DNA from: Kiloniellales bacterium
GTDB lineage: Bacteria; Pseudomonadota; Alphaproteobacteria; Kiloniellales; JAKSDN01
NCBI GenBank assembly: GCA_022360075.1
Contig: JAKSDN010000170.1
Location: 1-5,712 of the forward strand
Length of the DNA: 5,712 nt
Direction: 5' to 3'
Each line of letters begins with the position of its first letter. The first letter of the stretch is position 1. The notes below the pieces were generated by a model. That model was not told the origin of the DNA, did no database searches, and saw only the letters and a list, made by a program, of their open reading frames with translations. The position numbers and the translations under genes are program-made. Shown piece after piece: positions 5,072 through 5,712 of this stretch.

Positions 5072-5194
5072 ATCCTCACGCTTCGACAGGCTCAGCATGA
5101 GGGTAATGGGCAGGTGCCCCAGCGGTGGTGGCGTCGCCGAAACGAACTATCTCCAATCTATCCCCTCACCCTGAGCCTGTCGAAGTGTGAGGAT
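5072..5194. repeat. 32-bp inverted repeat, CTTCGACAGGCTCAG type
   Basis: Arms at 5072-5103 and 5163-5194 are reverse complements over 32 bases with three mismatches and a 59-base spacer. The shared core is CTTCGACAGGCTCAG at 5081-5095. I know this as a widely dispersed alphaproteobacterial intergenic repeat (from memory). It starts 28 bases after the methyltransferase stop and would make a strong hairpin in its transcript. There is no T-run after the right arm. Confidence 0.85.
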
Positions 5195-5252
5195 AGCTCG
5201 ATCTGTCGGCCAAGCGCCAAGACGTCCCTCACCCGAGCCCGCAACGCAGTGC

Positions 5253-5258
5253 TATAAC
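5253..5258 (+). promoter_or_regulatory. possible -10 box giving a leaderless ycgN-like transcript
   Basis: TATAAC lies at 5253-5258, ending five bases before the ATG at 5264. If it is a sigma-70-type -10 element, transcription would start at about the A of the ATG, making a leaderless mRNA. There is no good Shine-Dalgarno sequence before this ATG, which is consistent. The sequence at the -35 position (about 5229-5236, TCACCCGA) is a poor match, so the promoter call is weak. Confidence 0.3.
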
Positions 5259-5263
5259 GAGCC

Positions 5264-5712
5264 ATGGCCGAGCAACCCTTCTGGCGCCGCAAGCGGCTCG
5301 AGGAGATGACCCCCGCGGAGTGGGAGTCGCTCTGCGACGGCTGCGGCAAGTGCTGCCTGATCAAGCTTGAGGACATCGACACCGGCGCCATCGCCTTCAC
5401 CTGCGTTGCCTGCCACATGCTCGACGGCTCGACGGCCCGCTGCCGTGATTACAAGAACCGCTTCGCGCGCGTGCCTGACTGTCTGGAGGTGACGCCCGAA
5501 CTGGCGCGCACCGCGCCCTGGCTGCCCTCGACCTGCGCCTATCGCCGTCTCGCCGAGGGGCGCGATCTCGCCTGGTGGCATCCGCTTGTCTCCGGCACGC
5601 CCGATACGGTGATCGAGGCCGGCATCTCGGTGGCCCACCGGACGGTGAGCGAAAATGACGTCGACGATGAGGACCTTGAACAGTTCATCGTCGAGTGGCC
5701 GGCTGAAGGGGA
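5264..5712 (+). CDS. ycgN: YcgN-family (UPF0260) cysteine-cluster protein, 3' end cut by the window
   Basis: A frame from ATG 5264 runs 149 codons and off the window edge without a stop. The sequence matches E. coli YcgN as I recall it: [11 protein letters not shown], then [61 protein letters not shown]. The E. coli protein is about 150 residues, so at most a few residues are missing here. Nine cysteines (24, 27, 30, 31, 47, 50, 60, 73, 91) include a CxxCxxCC cluster, suggesting an iron-sulfur or zinc site; the biochemical role of the family is not established. The acidic C-terminal stretch ([11 protein letters not shown]) is typical. It follows a 32-bp inverted repeat and probably has its own promoter. 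Confidence 0.93.
   Translation, partial: MAEQPFWRRKRLEEMTPAEWESLCDGCGKCCLIKLEDIDTGAIAFTCVACHMLDGSTARCRDYKNRFARVPDCLEVTPELARTAPWLPSTCAYRRLAEGRDLAWWHPLVSGTPDTVIEAGISVAHRTVSENDVDDEDLEQFIVEWPAEG

Noticed and set aside
2959..5100. Very long plus-strand open frame across the regulator and methyltransferase regions
   Set aside because: It is antisense to the regulator and then out of frame with the methyltransferase; its composition (Arg/Ala/Gly-rich) is typical of shadow frames in GC-rich DNA.
5044..5200. Rho-independent terminator for the methyltransferase
   Set aside because: The inverted repeat has a 59-base loop and no T-run after the right arm; it is better described as a dispersed repeat.

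Overview
The window is GC-rich DNA, almost certainly from an alphaproteobacterium. Three things point there. The intergenic spaces carry palindromic repeats of kinds I know as dispersed elements in that class, with cores GCGTTTTCCG, CGTCATTGCGAGC, CCTCATCCTGAGG and CTTCGACAGGCTCAG. The coding sequences favour G or C at third codon positions. The gene types (a YcgN-like cysteine-cluster protein, a GbdR-like AraC regulator, an HtpX-like M48 protease) also fit. I cannot name an order or genus with confidence.

Left part, plus strand: a possible 45-codon ORF (58-195) precedes an OmpR/PhoB-type response regulator (218-916) with no kinase gene beside it. After a 158-base gap comes a membrane-bound HtpX-like zinc protease (1075-2037). 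The regulator's stop codon sits inside a perfect 16-bp inverted repeat, and a short perfect hairpin lies just before the protease start.

Centre, 2038-2587: there is no intact gene here. This stretch holds two dispersed palindromic repeats of different families. Between them, on the minus strand, is what looks like the last ~54 codons of a HEAT-repeat protein, interrupted by an in-frame TAG.

Minus-strand pair: a GlxA/GbdR-like regulator (DJ-1/PfpI-like sensor plus AraC helix-turn-helix, 2971-3942) is followed after 37-38 bases by a small exported c-type cytochrome (2588-2932). They are probably co-transcribed. The cytochrome has CxxCH but seems to lack the usual distal Met.

Right part, plus strand: the regulator is divergent from a class I SAM methyltransferase-like gene (4202-5044). 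The shared intergenic region has a 17-bp dyad in an AT-rich patch and a canonical G-quadruplex motif. After the methyltransferase comes a 32-bp near-perfect inverted repeat. Then a YcgN-family gene (5264 to the window edge, cut before its stop) starts a few bases after a TATAAC box.

The most defensible biological units are response regulator plus membrane protease (reminiscent of Cpx control of htpX in E. coli) and regulator plus cytochrome. I see no CRISPR array, tRNA, rRNA, transposase or phage gene, and no clear sign of a new defence or mobile system. The unusual content is mostly the density of intergenic repeats, the decayed HEAT remnant and the altered cytochrome motif.
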